From Aestuariibaculum sp. M13 (GTDB lineage Bacteria > Bacteroidota > Bacteroidia > Flavobacteriales > Flavobacteriaceae): DNA of 64,000 bases. The stretch spans positions 124,001 through 188,000 of the forward strand of contig NZ_JANIAC010000004.1 of the NCBI RefSeq assembly GCF_024723255.1. The letters run 5' to 3'. The notes beneath the pieces were generated by a model. That model saw only the letters and a list, made by a program, of their open reading frames with translations, made no database searches and was not told where the DNA came from. How positions within the stretch are numbered: the stretch's first letter is position 1; each line of letters begins with the position of its first letter. Both the position numbers and the translations under genes were made by a program. This document shows, in pieces, positions 16,930 through 25,942 of this stretch.

Positions 16930-18846
16930 ATGGCGTTTAAAAACTATTTACAGTTATCATTCTTTTTTATCTCTTTCATTCTTTTTTCACAAAATAATTT
17001 ATTTACAAGTTCAAATATTCCTGAATCGCTAAGTGATGGTGCTAATGCCGTTGTTCGTTTAGATGAAACCCGTATTGATCTGCTGAAAATCGATGAAATG
17101 CTGGTTTCAGAAAGACGAATTATTACAATTCTAAATAAAAGTGGAGATGACAATCTTAATGCTTATGTGCATTATGATAATAATGTGAAGATTAAGAATC
17201 TGGAAGCGACTATATATAACAAGTTTGGAGCGGTAATTAAGAAAATAAAAGAGAAAAATTTTAAGGATGTCAGTGCTGTAGATGGTGCTACCTTGTATTC
17301 CGATTCCAGAGTAAAGTATTTAGATTATACACCTTCAGCTTATCCTTATACGGTTGAATTTATTTGTGAAATATCTACAGGTAATACAGCCTTTATTCCT
17401 TCATTTATGCCAATCAATGAGCGTTATGTTAGTGTAGAAGAAAGTAATTATAGTATAACTTACCCTAAAGATATTCAGATTAGAAAAAAGGAAAAGTATT
17501 TAGAGGGTCTGGAATTAGAAAAGAAAGAAGAATTAGGATTAATAAGTTATTTTGTCAAAAATCTCGAAGCTTATAAACCTGAAGATTATTGTCCTAATCT
17601 GTTGGAAATTGCGCCTCGAGTTTTAATAGCCTCTAAGCAGTTTAGTTTAGAAGGCGTTCAGGCAGAAGTAGAAGACTGGAATGGTTTTGGAAAATGGATG
17701 TATAATGATTTGCTATTTGACACTTTAGATTTACCTGAAAGTACAGTTGACTATGTTCGAAATCTTGTAAAAGATGACATGTCTGATATAGAAAAGGCCA
17801 AAAAAATATATGAATACGTTCAAAATAAAGTTAGATATATAAGTGTTCAGGTAGGGATTGGTGGCTGGAAACCTTTTAAAGCATCTAAAGTAGATGAATT
17901 AGGTTATGGGGATTGTAAAGGATTGACTAATTATACAATGGCATTACTAAAAGCCGTTGGAGTTAAGTCTAATTATTGTGTTATTTATGCCGGTAATTCT
18001 CAAAGAAGTATGGAGCAAGATTTTGCTTTAATGCAAGGAAATCATGTTATTTTATCAATCCCAACTAATGAAGAACCTGTATGGTTAGAATGCACAAGTC
18101 AGGATGTGCCATTTGGGTTTATAGGTGATTTTACCGATGATAGAGATGTATTGGTTGTTACACCTGAAGGAGGTGAAATAAAACATACCAAAAAGTATAA
18201 AACAGAAGAAAACACCCAGTTTTTAAAAGGAAACTATACAATCAATCCAGAAGGATCAATTAATGTTGATGTAAATATTATATCAAAAGGAATTCAGTAT
18301 GATGATAAGTATAGGTTGGAGTCACAAAGTGCTCGTGATTTAGATGTGTATTATAAGGATAGATGGGATTATCTAAACACCATATCTATTGATAAGATTG
18401 AAATAGATAATAACAAATCTGATGTTTCATTTGCAGAGCAAATTGGTTTTTATGTGCCGAATTACACTAAAAAGGCTGGTAATATCATGTTGTTAACAGT
18501 TAATGCCTTAAATAGAAATATTAATATCCCTGATAAATATAAAGACAGAAAATATCCAATTAAAGTTAAACGAGGCTTTATAGATGAAGATGAGGTGAAA
18601 ATAACTTTACCTGAAAATTATAAAGTTGAAGCACTGCCAGAAAAAATCGAAATCGAAAATAAGTTCGGGAGTTATAGGGCAGAGTTTATACTCGAAGATG
18701 AAAATGTTATTTATAAACGTAAACTCGTTATAAATGACGGTGTATTTCCTAAAGAAGATTATGATGATTTTCGAAATTTCAGAATAGATATTTCTAAATC
18801 TGATAATGCAAAAATAGCCCTTGTTAAGAATACTACTAAAAACTAA
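16930..18846 (+). CDS. DUF3857 / transglutaminase-like exported protein 1
   Basis: A protein of 638 residues with a signal peptide (MAFKNYLQLSFFFISFILFSQN), an N-terminal DUF3857 domain (to about 230), a transglutaminase-like domain (ADDMSD linker; then KIYEYVQNKVRYISVQVGIGG; Cys in GYGDCKGLTNY; His in GNHVIL) and a C-terminal DUF2569/DUF3858-type beta domain. I start at the ATG at 16930, because the in-frame TTG at 16906 would put charged residues before the signal peptide. A perfect hairpin, atcctct-taac-agaggat, lies in the leader at 16871-16888. A paralogue follows after 5 bases. The role is unknown; periplasmic peptide or protein processing is likely. Confidence 0.85.
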   Translation: MAFKNYLQLSFFFISFILFSQNNLFTSSNIPESLSDGANAVVRLDETRIDLLKIDEMLVSERRIITILNKSGDDNLNAYVHYDNNVKIKNLEATIYNKFGAVIKKIKEKNFKDVSAVDGATLYSDSRVKYLDYTPSAYPYTVEFICEISTGNTAFIPSFMPINERYVSVEESNYSITYPKDIQIRKKEKYLEGLELEKKEELGLISYFVKNLEAYKPEDYCPNLLEIAPRVLIASKQFSLEGVQAEVEDWNGFGKWMYNDLLFDTLDLPESTVDYVRNLVKDDMSDIEKAKKIYEYVQNKVRYISVQVGIGGWKPFKASKVDELGYGDCKGLTNYTMALLKAVGVKSNYCVIYAGNSQRSMEQDFALMQGNHVILSIPTNEEPVWLECTSQDVPFGFIGDFTDDRDVLVVTPEGGEIKHTKKYKTEENTQFLKGNYTINPEGSINVDVNIISKGIQYDDKYRLESQSARDLDVYYKDRWDYLNTISIDKIEIDNNKSDVSFAEQIGFYVPNYTKKAGNIMLLTVNALNRNINIPDKYKDRKYPIKVKRGFIDEDEVKITLPENYKVEALPEKIEIENKFGSYRAEFILEDENVIYKRKLVINDGVFPKEDYDDFRNFRIDISKSDNAKIALVKNTTKN

Positions 18847-18851
18847 ACCAT

Positions 18852-20867
18852 ATGAAATTAACAACCTTTTTACTTTGTATTTGTCTTTCAGTCAAGGCAT
18901 TTTCTCAAGAAGTCAAATTTGGAAAAATATCAACCGAAGAATTAGAAGAAAAAGTGAATCCGTTGGATTCTTCTGCTAATGCGACTTATTTATATAAGTA
19001 TAGATGGTCACACCTAGAATATGATGAACAGTTAGACGAATTTTATATGAAAACCGAGGTTCAGGAACGTATAAAAATATACAATAAAGAAGGGTTTAAT
19101 TATGCAACAAAGGTTATTAATCTTCGTGTAGGAAATAATAAGGAGGAAGAATTTCAAGGATTAAAGGCTTATACTTATAATTTGGAAGGGGGTAAGGCAG
19201 AAGAAGTGAAACTTGATAAAGATGGTGTTTTTGAAACCGAAAAACATAAATATTTAAATCAGGTAACCTTCACAATGCCTAATATAAAGGAAGGCAGTGT
19301 TATTGAGTATAAATATACCGTTGTTTCACCTTTTTTCTGGATGGTAGATGATTTTTACTTTCAACATGCTATTCCTGTAAAAATTGTAGAAGCTCGGTTT
19401 GATTCTCCTGAATACTTTAATTTTAAAATGATGTCTAAAGGGTATTTATCTGTTATTCCAAAGACTGAACGTAAATCGGATCAATTTAGATTTAACAATA
19501 AAGAAAGAAGTACAAATAATCGGGTGACGACCACTTCCTACAGCACAAGTACACAGGATTATATCCGTATTTACAATAATTTTAATTTAAAAGATGTGCC
19601 TGCTTTAAAAGATGAACCTCATGTAAATAATATTAATAATTACAGATCGGCCGTAAGTTATGAGCTCTCGTTTGTTAATTGGCCTTTAACCCCAATCAAA
19701 TATTTTGCAACAACCTGGGAAGATGTGGTTAAAACTATTTATGATAGCCCTGGTTTTGGCGATGAGTTAAACAGGAGTTCTTATTATAAGGAAGATATAG
19801 AGGCTTTAATAGCAGGTGAATCTCAACCCTTGGCAAAAGCGGCTAAAATTTTTAACTATGTAAAATCCTCAATGAAATGGAATGGTTATACCAGTAAGTA
19901 TGCTCAGGAAGGTGTTAAAAAAGCTTATTTAAGAAAGGAAGGAAATGTAGCTGATATCAATCTTATGTTAACATCGATGCTTCGTTATGCCGGACTAACG
20001 GCCAATCCGGTTTTAGTTAGTACAAGAGATAATGGTATTCCTTTATTTCCAACCTTAGATGGCTATAATTATGTTGTTTCTGCTATAGAGTCACCTGACG
20101 GAATAGTGCTTCTAGATGCAACTACAAGCCACGGGTTGCCTAATGTTTTACCTGTGAGAGCGTTGAACTGGGAGGGAAGAATTGTAAGAGAAAACAAAAC
20201 CTCGAGTACGGTAAATTTATATCCTAAAGAAAAATCGGTAAATCAGGTGTCTTTGTTAGCAAGCTTAAATGAATCAGGAGATCTTGAGGGTAATGTGCGA
20301 TTTTTAAGAAGTAATTATTTTGCCATGAATTATCGAGATGATTTTTTTGAAGAAGGACAAGATAAATATTTAGAGAAGCTTGAAAGTAAATTTGGAAATA
20401 TAGAAATTTCAGAGTTTAATGTGCAAAATGAAAAAGATATATCTAAGCCAGTTATTGAATCCTTCAAGTTTTCATTAGAAAGTCAGGCAGATGTAATTAA
20501 TAACAAGATTTATTTTTCTCCACTGTTCTTCTTGAAGACTACTGAAAATCCATTTAAGCTGGAGAAAAGAGAATTCCCTGTAGATTTTAGTTATCCAAAG
20601 AGTAATAAGTACAAATTTGTGGTTAAAGTGCCAGAGAATTATAAAGTTGAAAGCACACCGGAATCAGTTCAGATGCTGTTGCCAGATAATTTGGGAGCAT
20701 TTAAATATATCGTTAAAGCAAGTCCAGATGGTAAAACGGTACATATTACTTTCGATACAGACATTAATCAATCCATTATTGTTCCTGCATATTATGAGCA
20801 ATTAAAAGCGTATTTTAGCAAACTCATTGAAAAACAATCAGAGCAAATCGTTTTAATTAAAGTATAA
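18852..20867 (+). CDS. DUF3857 / transglutaminase-like exported protein 2
   Basis: A 671-residue paralogue of the preceding protein, with signal peptide MKLTTFLLCICLSVKAFSQ. An N-terminal DUF3857 domain (SHLEYDEQLDEFYMKTEVQERIKIYNK segment, about residues 45-75) is followed by a transglutaminase-like domain (about 300-420: AKAAKIFNYVKSSMKWNGY). The position of the usual nucleophile reads REGNVADINLMLTSMLRYAG, so the catalytic Cys appears to be Ala or absent, whereas protein 1 keeps GDCKG. This suggests one active and one non-catalytic partner. It overlaps nothing and abuts the MazG-like gene (TAAATG). Confidence 0.82.
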   Translation: MKLTTFLLCICLSVKAFSQEVKFGKISTEELEEKVNPLDSSANATYLYKYRWSHLEYDEQLDEFYMKTEVQERIKIYNKEGFNYATKVINLRVGNNKEEEFQGLKAYTYNLEGGKAEEVKLDKDGVFETEKHKYLNQVTFTMPNIKEGSVIEYKYTVVSPFFWMVDDFYFQHAIPVKIVEARFDSPEYFNFKMMSKGYLSVIPKTERKSDQFRFNNKERSTNNRVTTTSYSTSTQDYIRIYNNFNLKDVPALKDEPHVNNINNYRSAVSYELSFVNWPLTPIKYFATTWEDVVKTIYDSPGFGDELNRSSYYKEDIEALIAGESQPLAKAAKIFNYVKSSMKWNGYTSKYAQEGVKKAYLRKEGNVADINLMLTSMLRYAGLTANPVLVSTRDNGIPLFPTLDGYNYVVSAIESPDGIVLLDATTSHGLPNVLPVRALNWEGRIVRENKTSSTVNLYPKEKSVNQVSLLASLNESGDLEGNVRFLRSNYFAMNYRDDFFEEGQDKYLEKLESKFGNIEISEFNVQNEKDISKPVIESFKFSLESQADVINNKIYFSPLFFLKTTENPFKLEKREFPVDFSYPKSNKYKFVVKVPENYKVESTPESVQMLLPDNLGAFKYIVKASPDGKTVHITFDTDINQSIIVPAYYEQLKAYFSKLIEKQSEQIVLIKV

Positions 20868-21194
20868 ATGAATATTCAAAACGCACAACAGGAAGTAGAC
20901 GAGTGGATTAAAAATCACGGGGTTCGTTATTTTAACGAGTTAACCAATATGGCGCAACTAACCGAAGAAGTTGGAGAAGTTGCTCGTATAATAGCTCGTC
21001 GTTATGGTGAACAAAGCGAAAAAGAAAGCGATAAGGATAAAGATTTAGGAGAAGAACTGGCCGATGTATTATTTGTTGTTTTGTGTTTAGCTAACCAGAC
21101 AGGAGTCGATTTACAGGCAGCTTTCGATAAAAGAATGGATAAGAAGGGAAAACGTGACCACGATAGGCATCATAATAACGAAAAATTAAAGTAA
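20868..21194 (+). CDS. MazG-like nucleotide pyrophosphohydrolase
   Basis: A 108-residue all-alpha NTP pyrophosphatase of the MazG/dUTPase superfamily, which removes pyrophosphate from unwanted nucleotides. The metal-binding pattern is present: EEVGEVARII, then LGEELADVLFVV (ExxE followed by ExxD). The C-terminal tail is highly charged (KRDHDRHHNNEKLK). Its ATG directly follows the stop codon of the preceding gene, which suggests coupling. The exact substrate is unknown. Confidence 0.88.
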   Translation: MNIQNAQQEVDEWIKNHGVRYFNELTNMAQLTEEVGEVARIIARRYGEQSEKESDKDKDLGEELADVLFVVLCLANQTGVDLQAAFDKRMDKKGKRDHDRHHNNEKLK

Positions 21195-21229
21195 ATTAGC
21201 GGCTTTGTTAAAACAGACCAACTATTATT

Positions 21230-22453
21230 ATGCATATCACGCTTCAAAAATCTGAAATAGCTAAGCAATCGGCTATACAAATTACAGGTTCAAAAAGTGA
21301 ATCTAACCGATTGTTACTTTTAAAGGCCCTATATCCGCAGTTTAATCTTGAAAACATCTCGAATTCCGACGATAGTAATTTAATGACCAAAGCATTAAGT
21401 TCGTCTTCAGAGGTTGTAGATATTCATCATGCAGGTACTGCCATGCGATTTTTAACTGCCTTTTTTGCGGTTCAGGAAGGAAGAGAAGTTACCCTTACGG
21501 GTTCGCAACGTATGAAGGAACGCCCAATTCAAATTTTGGTCGAGGCGCTTCAGGAACTTGGAGCAGACATAGAATATGTTGAAAATGCTGGATACCCGCC
21601 AATTAAAATAAAGGGCAAAAAGCTAGCTAAAAATAAAGTGTCGTTACAGGCTAATGTAAGTAGTCAGTACATTTCTGCTTTATTGTTAATTGCCTCGCGT
21701 TTAGAAAACGGATTGGAGTTAACGCTGGAAGGAAAAATTACTTCAGTGCCTTACATTAATATGACCCTAAGTTTGTTAACAGAAATAGGGGTTGAAAATT
21801 CTTTTGAAGGGAACACTATTGTGGTTAAACCAGCGCCAAAGGACTTAGAACAGAAAACCTTGGTGGTGGAGTCGGATTGGTCTTCGGCATCGTATTATTT
21901 TAGTTTGGCAGCCTTAAGTGCAGTAGGAACAGAAATTACCTTATCATCATATAAAGAAAATTCACTTCAAGGCGATTCGGCTTTAGTGGAAATTTATAAA
22001 CATTTCGGAGTTGAAACGGCTTTCAAAAATAACTCGGTTACATTAACAAAAACAGACAAGGAGGTTTTGGCGTTTTCATACGATTTAACCAATGCTCCTG
22101 ATATCGCTCAAACTATAGCAGTAACCTGTTTTGCTTTGGGAATAAAATGCGATTTAACAGGGTTGCATACCCTTAAAATTAAAGAAACCGATCGTTTGGT
22201 TGCTCTAAAAACTGAAATTGAAAAGTTAGGAGGGGTAGTAGAAATTACTAACGAATCCCTTCATTTAGCTGAAGCTACTACCATTAACAGTGGTGTGGCA
22301 ATCGCTACGTATCACGATCACAGAATGGCTATGGCTTTTGCTCCAATCGCCCTTAAAACCTCGGTTATTATTGAAGATGCTATGGTGGTTTCAAAGTCAT
22401 ATCCTACATTCTGGGACGACTTAGAATCCATTGGTTTTAAAATAACTAAATAA
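21230..22453 (+). CDS. aroA: 3-phosphoshikimate 1-carboxyvinyltransferase (EPSP synthase)
   Basis: Joins shikimate-3-phosphate and PEP in the shikimate pathway. The 407-residue protein carries GSKSESNRLLLLKAL near the N-terminus, HAGTAMRFLTAFFA, LTGSQRMKERP, VSSQYISALLL, SDWSSASYYFSLAAL, NAPDIAQT, and near the C-terminus KIKETDRLVALKTEIEKLGG and YHDHRMAMAFA. It is slightly shorter than the 427-residue E. coli enzyme. It lies apart from the attenuated Phe/Tyr operon, so that operon's attenuator does not control it. Confidence 0.96.
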   Translation: MHITLQKSEIAKQSAIQITGSKSESNRLLLLKALYPQFNLENISNSDDSNLMTKALSSSSEVVDIHHAGTAMRFLTAFFAVQEGREVTLTGSQRMKERPIQILVEALQELGADIEYVENAGYPPIKIKGKKLAKNKVSLQANVSSQYISALLLIASRLENGLELTLEGKITSVPYINMTLSLLTEIGVENSFEGNTIVVKPAPKDLEQKTLVVESDWSSASYYFSLAALSAVGTEITLSSYKENSLQGDSALVEIYKHFGVETAFKNNSVTLTKTDKEVLAFSYDLTNAPDIAQTIAVTCFALGIKCDLTGLHTLKIKETDRLVALKTEIEKLGGVVEITNESLHLAEATTINSGVAIATYHDHRMAMAFAPIALKTSVIIEDAMVVSKSYPTFWDDLESIGFKITK

Positions 22454-22468
22454 TAATCACATATTTAC

Positions 22469-22500
22469 TTGACAAGGCCTATCTGCAGATTGTATATTTG
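22469..22500 (+). promoter_or_regulatory. Promoter of queA
   Basis: TTGAC (22469-22473) and, 21 bases after its TTG, TATATTTG (22493-22500). Both match the Bacteroidota consensus fully. Transcription would start near 22507, about 42 bases before the queA ATG. Confidence 0.65.
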
Positions 22501-22548
22501 CAGCCTTCGACGTATTGAAGTAAATTAAAAAACAATAAAAGTAAACAG

Positions 22549-23598
22549 ATGAAATTATCAAACTTTGGTTTTAACTTACCAGATGAATTATTAGCGGAAT
22601 ATCCGGCGGAAAACAGAGATGAGGCGCGTTTAATGGTTTTAGACAGAAAAAAGCAAACTATTGAGCACAAAATGTTTAAGGATATTGTTGATTATTTTGA
22701 TGAAGATGATGTTTTAATCCTGAACAATACCAAAGTATTTCCTGCCCGTCTTTACGGAAATAAAGAAAAAACCGGAGCAAGAATTGAAGTATTCTTATTA
22801 AGAGAGCTGAATGACGAACAACGTCTTTGGGATGTTCTTGTAGATCCGGCTCGTAAAATTAGAATTGGAAACAAATTATATTTTGGAGACGACGATACTT
22901 TAGTAGCAGAGGTTATCGATAACACAACATCTAGAGGTCGTACTTTACGTTTCTTATACGATGGTTCTTATGCAGAATTCCGTAGAAAATTAAACGAATT
23001 AGGAGAAACACCACTTCCTAAATACATAAAAAGACAAGTAGAGCCGGAAGACGAAGAGCGTTACCAGACTATTTATGCTAAAAACGAAGGAGCTGTTGCA
23101 GCACCAACTGCAGGTCTTCACTTCTCTAAGCACTTATTAAAGCGTTTGGAAATTAAAGGTGTAAACTTTGCTGAGGTGACTTTACATGTTGGTTTAGGTA
23201 CTTTTAACCCAGTTGAGGTAGAAGATTTATCGAAGCACAAAATGGATAGCGAAGAGCTTAAAATCGATGAAAAAGCTGTAGAAACCGTTAACAAAGGTAT
23301 TCGTAGTAAAAAACGTGTGTGTGCTGTTGGTACAACCGTTATGCGTGCTATTGAGAGTTCGGTATCTTCAAATGGAGAATTAAACGAGTACGAAGGTTGG
23401 ACTAATAAATTCATTTTCCCTCCTTACGATTTCAGTATCGCAAACTGTATGATTACAAACTTCCATACTCCAAAATCAACATTATTAATGATGATTTCTG
23501 CGTTTGCTGGTCATGATTTCATGAAAAAAGCATATGACGAAGCTGTAAAAGAAGGCTACAAGTTCTACAGTTACGGTGATGCCATGTTAATCTTATAA
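22549..23598 (+). CDS. queA: S-adenosylmethionine:tRNA ribosyltransferase-isomerase
   Basis: Builds epoxyqueuosine in the wobble position of tRNAs for Tyr, His, Asn and Asp. The 349-residue protein begins [20 protein letters not shown], then [17 protein letters not shown], and carries [36 protein letters not shown] and [13 protein letters not shown]. It has its own promoter and its own terminator, so it is monocistronic. Codon use in this gene favours the preferred codons of the strain more than its neighbours do, which suggests solid expression. Confidence 0.97.
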   Translation: MKLSNFGFNLPDELLAEYPAENRDEARLMVLDRKKQTIEHKMFKDIVDYFDEDDVLILNNTKVFPARLYGNKEKTGARIEVFLLRELNDEQRLWDVLVDPARKIRIGNKLYFGDDDTLVAEVIDNTTSRGRTLRFLYDGSYAEFRRKLNELGETPLPKYIKRQVEPEDEERYQTIYAKNEGAVAAPTAGLHFSKHLLKRLEIKGVNFAEVTLHVGLGTFNPVEVEDLSKHKMDSEELKIDEKAVETVNKGIRSKKRVCAVGTTVMRAIESSVSSNGELNEYEGWTNKFIFPPYDFSIANCMITNFHTPKSTLLMMISAFAGHDFMKKAYDEAVKEGYKFYSYGDAMLIL

Positions 23599-23604
23599 AA
23601 ATTT

Positions 23605-23632
23605 AAAGCCTTGTTTTTACAAGGCTTTTTTC
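23605..23632 (+). terminator. Intrinsic terminator of queA
   Basis: A stem aaagccttgt (23605-23614) / acaaggcttt (23619-23628) with a T-rich loop and a run of T residues to 23632. It starts 7 bases after the queA stop. Confidence 0.8.
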
Positions 23633-23647
23633 TTTCTTTAAATTAGG

Positions 23648-23707
23648 GCGTTACCTTGCGGGTCGGGCTTTACGCGCTACACGGTAGCTTGCTTCAATCC
23701 TTAACGC
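23648..23707 (+). repeat. Dispersed intergenic repeat, copy B
   Basis: About 60 bases with inverted ends gcgtta / taacgc. It begins GGGCGTTACC, contains CGGGTCGGGCTTTACGC and ends TCAATCCTTAACGC. The blocks match copy A (2096-2197, opposite strand) in order, but copy A has about 40 extra bases in the middle. The copy lies after the queA terminator and outside any gene. The remaining bases up to 23854 hold no reading frame or structure that I can interpret. Confidence 0.6.
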
Positions 23708-23854
23708 AAAAAAGATGGTAATTGAAAGTTGCTTTTACTTGAATTCCTGTTTTGAGTTTCCAATTTAACTTTGCTGTCGTCCATCACTGGTCATCCGTCA
23801 TTAGTCTAAAAATCTAACCTTTCTAATTAAGTCTAATCGTAACCCCAAAATCAT

Positions 23855-23862
23855 TACTTTTG
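23855..23862 (+). promoter_or_regulatory. -7 promoter element of rlmN
   Basis: TACTTTTG, a perfect TAnnTTTG, ends exactly 8 bases before the rlmN ATG. The transcript would begin within a few bases of the start codon. No clear -33 TTG is seen. Confidence 0.5.
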
Positions 23863-23870
23863 CATCATCT

Positions 23871-24911
23871 ATGGCAACAACAAAAAAAGACATACGCGCA
23901 CTAACCAAAGAGCAGTTAAGAGCATTTTTCGAAAAGCAAGGCGATAAGGCATTTCGTGGTAACCAGGTTTATGAATGGTTATGGCAAAAGGCCGCCTATT
24001 CTTTCGACGATATGACTAATATTTCGAAGGAAACCCGCCAAATGCTTGAAGATAATTTTGTGATTAACAATATTAAAGTCGATACCATGCAACGTAGTAG
24101 TGATGGTACGGTTAAAAATGCAGTACGTTTACATGATGGTTTGGTGGTCGAGTCGGTTTTAATTCCAACGCCAACACGAACAACAGCCTGTGTATCCAGC
24201 CAGGTGGGATGTAGTTTGGATTGTCGTTTTTGTGCGACAGCACGTTTAAAACGTATGCGTAACTTAAACCCTGATGAAATCTACGATCAGGTGGTGGCTA
24301 TCGATAATGAAAGCCGCTTATATCACGACAGACCGTTAAGTAATATTGTATTCATGGGAATGGGCGAACCGCTTATGAATTACAATAATGTAATTAAAGC
24401 CATCGATAAAATAACCTCTGATGAAGGTTTAGGGATGTCTCCAAAACGTATTACCTTATCAACTTCAGGTGTGCCTAAAATGATTAAAAAAATGGCCGAT
24501 GATGAGGTTAAATTTAATCTTGCCGTGTCATTACATTCGGCAGTAGATGAGGTGCGAACCAAGATTATGCCGTTTAATGAAACTTTTCCGCTTACCGATT
24601 TACGTGAAGCCTTAGAATACTGGTATGCCAAAACCAAGCGCAGAATTACTTACGAGTATGTGGTTTGGGATGGCATTAATGATACTCAAAACGATATTGA
24701 TGCTTTTGTGAAGTTCTGTAAATATGTGCCGTGTAAGGTTAATATTATAGAATATAACCCAATCGATGATGGCGAGTTTCAGCAAGCTTCTAATCAGGCT
24801 TTAGAAAATTATATTTCTTCATTAGAGAAAAATGGCATCGTGGTTAATGTACGTCGAAGTCGTGGTAAAGATATTGATGCGGCTTGCGGACAATTAGCAA
24901 ATAAAAGTTAG
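23871..24911 (+). CDS. rlmN: Dual-specificity rRNA/tRNA adenine-C2 methyltransferase RlmN
   Basis: A radical-SAM enzyme that methylates A2503 of 23S rRNA and A37 of some tRNAs. The 346-residue protein has the cluster motif GCSLDCRFCAT (CxxxCxxC), VFMGMGEPLMNY, ITLSTSGVPKMI, LAVSLHSA and, at the C-terminus, RRSRGKDIDAACGQL with the methylated Cys. The end NVRRSRGKDID is as expected. It is flanked by its own promoter and by another promoter for the following gene. Confidence 0.97.
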   Translation: MATTKKDIRALTKEQLRAFFEKQGDKAFRGNQVYEWLWQKAAYSFDDMTNISKETRQMLEDNFVINNIKVDTMQRSSDGTVKNAVRLHDGLVVESVLIPTPTRTTACVSSQVGCSLDCRFCATARLKRMRNLNPDEIYDQVVAIDNESRLYHDRPLSNIVFMGMGEPLMNYNNVIKAIDKITSDEGLGMSPKRITLSTSGVPKMIKKMADDEVKFNLAVSLHSAVDEVRTKIMPFNETFPLTDLREALEYWYAKTKRRITYEYVVWDGINDTQNDIDAFVKFCKYVPCKVNIIEYNPIDDGEFQQASNQALENYISSLEKNGIVVNVRRSRGKDIDAACGQLANKS

Positions 24912-24930
24912 AAATTTAGCTGCTAAAACT

Positions 24931-24938
24931 TATATTTG
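24931..24938 (+). promoter_or_regulatory. -7 promoter element of the polyprenyl synthase gene
   Basis: TATATTTG, a perfect TAnnTTTG, lies 20 bases before the TTG start at 24959. It supports transcription starting between rlmN and this gene and is consistent with the non-ATG start. Confidence 0.45.
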
Positions 24939-24958
24939 AATCTCCTTAGCTAAAGCAT

Positions 24959-25936
24959 TTGAAAATAGTAGAGCAAATAAAACAACCCATCGCCTTTGAA
25001 ATGGATCTTTTCGAGCAAAAGTTCCTCCTTTCAATGTCGAGCAAGGTGGCTTTGTTAAACCGAATTACCACATACATAGTCAACCGAAAAGGAAAGCAAA
25101 TGCGACCAATGTTTGTGTTTCTGGTTGCTAAAATGGTCTCTAATGGCGAGGCTATTGAACGAACTTACCGAGGAGCTTCTGTAATAGAATTAATCCATAC
25201 CGCAACTTTAGTTCACGACGACGTGGTTGATGATAGTAACCGACGTCGTGGTTTCTTTTCAGTTAATGCTCTTTGGAAAAATAAAATCGCAGTTCTTATT
25301 GGTGATTATCTATTGTCGAAAGGATTGTTGTTAAGTATCGATAACAATGATTTCGATTTACTTAAAATTATATCGGTTGCCGTTCGTGAAATGAGTGAAG
25401 GAGAGTTGCTTCAAATTGAAAAAGCTCGTAAGTTAGATATCACCGAGGATGTGTACTACGAAATCATCCGTCAAAAAACGGCAACGCTTATTGCTGCGTG
25501 TTGTAGTTTGGGAGCAGCTTCGGTAAAGCCAGAATCAGAGCATGTTGAAAAGATGCGTAAGTTTGGTGAACTTATAGGTATGGCATTTCAAATAAAAGAT
25601 GATTTATTTGATTATAGCGAAGACCAAATTGGTAAGCCTACCGGCATCGATATTAAAGAGCAGAAAATGACATTGCCTTTAATTTATGTGCTTAACAATG
25701 CCGATAAAAAGGATAAAAAGTGGCTGATTAATTCTATAAAAAATCATAACAAGGATAAAAAGCGCGTTAAGGAAGTTATTGCTTTTGTAAAGGCTAACGG
25801 AGGGTTAGAATACGCCATAAGTAAAATGAAGCAATTTCAAATTGAGGCTCAGGAAATACTCAATACCTATCCAGACTCCGATTATAAAAATTCTTTAGAG
25901 CTTATGGTGACTTACGTGATTGATAGGAAAAAGTAA
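24959..25936 (+). CDS. Polyprenyl diphosphate synthase (octaprenyl type)
   Basis: Adds isopentenyl units to make a long-chain prenyl diphosphate for menaquinone or similar lipids. The 325-residue protein has the first aspartate-rich motif in LVHDDVVDDSNRRRG, KGKQMRPMFVFL upstream of it, and the second motif in FQIKDDLFDYSED; GKPTGIDIKEQKMTLPLIY is also typical. The start codon is TTG (24959): the family begins MKIVxQIKxPIA here and no in-frame ATG precedes the conserved part. It ends 6 bases from the opposing transglutaminase gene, without a visible terminator. Confidence 0.93.
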   Translation: MKIVEQIKQPIAFEMDLFEQKFLLSMSSKVALLNRITTYIVNRKGKQMRPMFVFLVAKMVSNGEAIERTYRGASVIELIHTATLVHDDVVDDSNRRRGFFSVNALWKNKIAVLIGDYLLSKGLLLSIDNNDFDLLKIISVAVREMSEGELLQIEKARKLDITEDVYYEIIRQKTATLIAACCSLGAASVKPESEHVEKMRKFGELIGMAFQIKDDLFDYSEDQIGKPTGIDIKEQKMTLPLIYVLNNADKKDKKWLINSIKNHNKDKKRVKEVIAFVKANGGLEYAISKMKQFQIEAQEILNTYPDSDYKNSLELMVTYVIDRKK

Positions 25937-25942
25937 TTTTCG

